A program made the position numbers and the translations under genes. From UBA4874 sp002399435 (GTDB taxonomy: Bacteria > Bacillota > Clostridia > Caldicoprobacterales > DTU083): a stretch of 64,000 nt of DNA. The DNA is taken from NCBI GenBank assembly GCA_036823195.1, contig DAISGI010000002.1, positions 1-64,000 on the forward strand, read 5' to 3'. Below are positions 62,677 to 64,000 of this stretch, piece by piece (the first letter of the stretch is position 1; each line of letters opens with the position of its first letter). Below the pieces are notes generated by a model. The model saw nothing but the letters and a program-made list of their open reading frames with translations, was not told where the DNA came from and did not search any database.

Positions 62677-63000
62677 TTAATCGACCACTGTACAGCCTTC
62701 TTTACAGTTTTGAATTCTGATGGCATATATGGTTGCCACATAGTAATAATTTCCTCCGATATCCAGTTTTATACCAATTAAAGCGTTTTCATCCATAACC
62801 TTGACAATTTCCACCGAATTTCCGGTTTCGTTCGGAATGACTCCCCCCGAAATATTGATAGAAACATGTGGCGCCTTCCTCTGATATTCGTTCTGCAATG
62901 GAAAATTTTTGGATTCATGACGCGGGCAGAAAGAGCATAGAATAGTATTATAATATGGAGAGGACTGTTTCAGACGGGATGGTTTGTTTATATGTATCAT
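62677..63000 (-). CDS. possible small protein, uncertain
   Basis: The open frame runs 107 codons from an ATG at 63000 without a good ribosome site. The last 45 residues (VEIVKVMDENALIGIKLDIG, NYYYVATIYAIRIQN) look protein-like with alternating beta pattern, so a shorter gene with an internal start is possible. No family is recognised. The rest of the 62572-63083 stretch shows nothing I can name. Confidence 0.3.
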   Translation of the reverse strand: MIHINKPSRLKQSSPYYNTILCSFCPRHESKNFPLQNEYQRKAPHVSINISGGVIPNETGNSVEIVKVMDENALIGIKLDIGGNYYYVATIYAIRIQNCKEGCTVVD

Positions 63001-63083
63001 GGAGCTGATCGGTGGGAAAATCCGTAGGGATTGATCCTGAAGTATCGTATCGTTGCACCATGGAAGTGAGTGGGAGTGATTGA

Positions 63084-63425
63084 ATGAAGATCTGTCATAA
63101 GGAGGATACGGTTTATATTGAACTGGAAGGGGATGTTTCCTTCAGCAACGCACAGGAAATTCGAAAAACCATTATAGAAAATCTATTGCCTTCCGATCAG
63201 AAAGCCATCGTCAATTTATCCAGGGTGGATTTTATGGATAGCTCGGGTCTCGGCTTATTCATCACATTGCTGAAAAGGATGAAAGGGCGGGGCGGAAAGT
63301 TGATTCTGGAACATCCCCAGTTGGGGATACAGAAATTTATGGAGATTACCCGTATGGATGAGCTGATGGAGATTCGCAAGACGGAGGAGCCGAAAACCGG
63401 CAACTGGCCGGAGGCCAGGAAATAA
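63084..63425 (+). CDS. STAS-domain anti-sigma factor antagonist
   Basis: A 113-residue SpoIIAA/RsbV-like protein. The switch site is VDFMDSSGLGLFITLL with Ser53/Ser54 as the phosphorylation target, and the N-terminal strand order fits. A partner anti-sigma kinase is not next to it. The SpoIIE-type phosphatase encoded at 53578 is one candidate to dephosphorylate it (inference). TGGGAGTGATTGA precedes the ATG. Confidence 0.9.
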   Translation: MKICHKEDTVYIELEGDVSFSNAQEIRKTIIENLLPSDQKAIVNLSRVDFMDSSGLGLFITLLKRMKGRGGKLILEHPQLGIQKFMEITRMDELMEIRKTEEPKTGNWPEARK

Positions 63426-63452
63426 GCGGTGAAACAACTGCTTATTTTTTTT
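63421..63452 (+). terminator. terminator of the STAS gene
   Basis: AATAAGC, 12-nt loop, GCTTATT, then a run of T, starting in the last codon of the gene. Confidence 0.85.
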
Positions 63453-63463
63453 ACCCTTTTTTA

Positions 63464-63508
63464 TTGACTTCACGGGCTTCCCCGTATATCATGTAACCAG
63501 ATGGTTAC
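63464..63508 (+). promoter_or_regulatory. promoter and palindromic operator of the TetR gene
   Basis: TTGACT (63464-63469), 17-bp spacer, TATCAT (63487-63492). Directly after it comes GTAACCA GA TGGTTAC (63493-63508), a 7-bp inverted repeat with 2-nt centre over the likely transcript start: self-repression by the encoded TetR protein is expected. Confidence 0.7.
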
Positions 63509-63525
63509 TTATAGGAGGGGTTGGA

Positions 63526-64000
63526 TTGACAGCAGTGAGGACCAGGGATTCTGTCCGGACCAGAAAAAACATCCTCCATGCGGCAGAGCTGGAATTTGCG
63601 GAAAAAGGGTTTTATGGAGCCCGGGTGGACCGGATAGCGGAACGGGCAGACATCAACAAGAGGATGATCTATGAATATTTTGGTGGAAAGGAGAAGCTGT
63701 ACCGCACCGTATTGGTTCATGTGTATGGCAGGCTTGGGGAGCAGGAGGTGGGACTGCTGACACAGGATATGGGCTGCATTGAGGCCATGGAAAAGCTGAT
63801 TCGGCTGCATTTTGAATTTCTTCAGGAAAATCCCACCTATGTGCGGCTGATTCTTTGGGAAAACCTGAATCAGGGAAAACATTTTCAAAAAAACGATTTC
63901 AGAAACGCCCGGGATCCGGCTCTGGTACAAATTCGGAAAATGATTCGAAAAGGAAAGGCGGAAGGCGTCTTTCGGGAATCGGTGGAGGAAGACCAGTTCC
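63526..64000 (+). CDS. TetR-family transcriptional regulator, cut by the window end
   Basis: 158 codons are visible, from a TTG at 63526 after AGGAGGGG. The HTH domain reads TRKNILHAAELEFAEKGFYG, ARVDRIAERADINKRMIYEY and FGGKEKLYRTV. The ligand domain begins IEAMEKLIRLHFEFLQENPT with RLILWENLNQGKHF, like TetR proteins near efflux or fatty acid genes. The frame is open at base 64000. The regulated gene probably lies beyond the window. Confidence 0.85.
   Translation, partial: MTAVRTRDSVRTRKNILHAAELEFAEKGFYGARVDRIAERADINKRMIYEYFGGKEKLYRTVLVHVYGRLGEQEVGLLTQDMGCIEAMEKLIRLHFEFLQENPTYVRLILWENLNQGKHFQKNDFRNARDPALVQIRKMIRKGKAEGVFRESVEEDQF

Noticed and set aside
1..64000. tRNA, rRNA, transposase or phage genes
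   Set aside because: Looked for on both strands by eye; no cloverleaf, rRNA-like stretch, transposase motif or phage gene was recognised.

Overview
The window reads as chromosomal DNA of a spore-forming Firmicute of the Clostridia, probably from a draft or metagenome-derived assembly. The support is an alpha/beta-type small acid-soluble spore protein, a SpoIID-like protein, a SpoIIE-type phosphatase, strong AGGAGG ribosome sites, frequent TTG starts, a glycine T-box, two purine riboswitches and a single-chain glycyl-tRNA synthetase. Base composition by eye is near half GC. I see no rRNA, tRNA, phage, transposase or CRISPR. A 100-N scaffold gap lies at 47001-47100. Genus cannot be decided from the sequence.

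Layout. 0.1-7.5 kb: parts of a NitT/TauT-type ABC importer (lipoprotein at 198, ATPase and permease at 5932-7528) separated by a reverse-strand block of secD, secF, a small membrane protein and brnQ. 7.5-20 kb: a DUF2207 membrane protein, SpoIID-like protein, CCA-adding enzyme, YkvI-like transporter, TPR protein, cold shock protein, a spore protein with a methyltransferase, DUF624 protein and M20 amidohydrolase. 20.1-23.6 kb: a lysine/diaminopimelate operon (asd, dapA, dapB) behind a structured leader with its own terminator; DapB carries two aspartokinase-like ACT domains. 23.7-33.3 kb: purine block on the reverse strand, pbuG-type permease and purE-C-F-M-N-H-D, each led by promoter, purine aptamer and terminator. 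33.5-37.5 kb: VanR/VanS-like two-component system with a membrane glycosyltransferase. 37.6-46.3 kb: a dead methyltransferase remnant, an iron-sulfur flavoprotein-like gene, guaB-guaA, an OGG-type glycosylase, gdhA, a P-loop/Asp23 fusion and nth. 46.4-55.3 kb: a secreted CAP-domain protein behind a WalR-like box, DUF3343 plus cysteine desulfurase, a truncated PfkB-like protein, a subtilisin, two proteins sharing a repeated motif, and a MASE3/SpoIIE phosphatase with a small ECF-like membrane protein. 55.3-64 kb: GNAT, HPr, T-box glyS, ferredoxin, HflX with a JAMM-like front domain, PolX, a STAS protein and a TetR gene cut by the window end.

How it works together. Purine supply is coordinated: guanine-type aptamers precede both uptake (pbuG) and synthesis (purE operon), while guaB-guaA convert IMP to GMP. 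Lysine-branch flux is probably controlled at the RNA leader and again by ACT domains on DapB.

Most interesting items: the exact JAMM signature fused to HflX, the DapB-ACT fusion, the unclassified leader before asd, the protein pair sharing a 25-residue motif, and a scaffold gap whose flanks overlap by exactly 55 nt and close in frame. A recurring theme is short tandem duplication in intergenic DNA.
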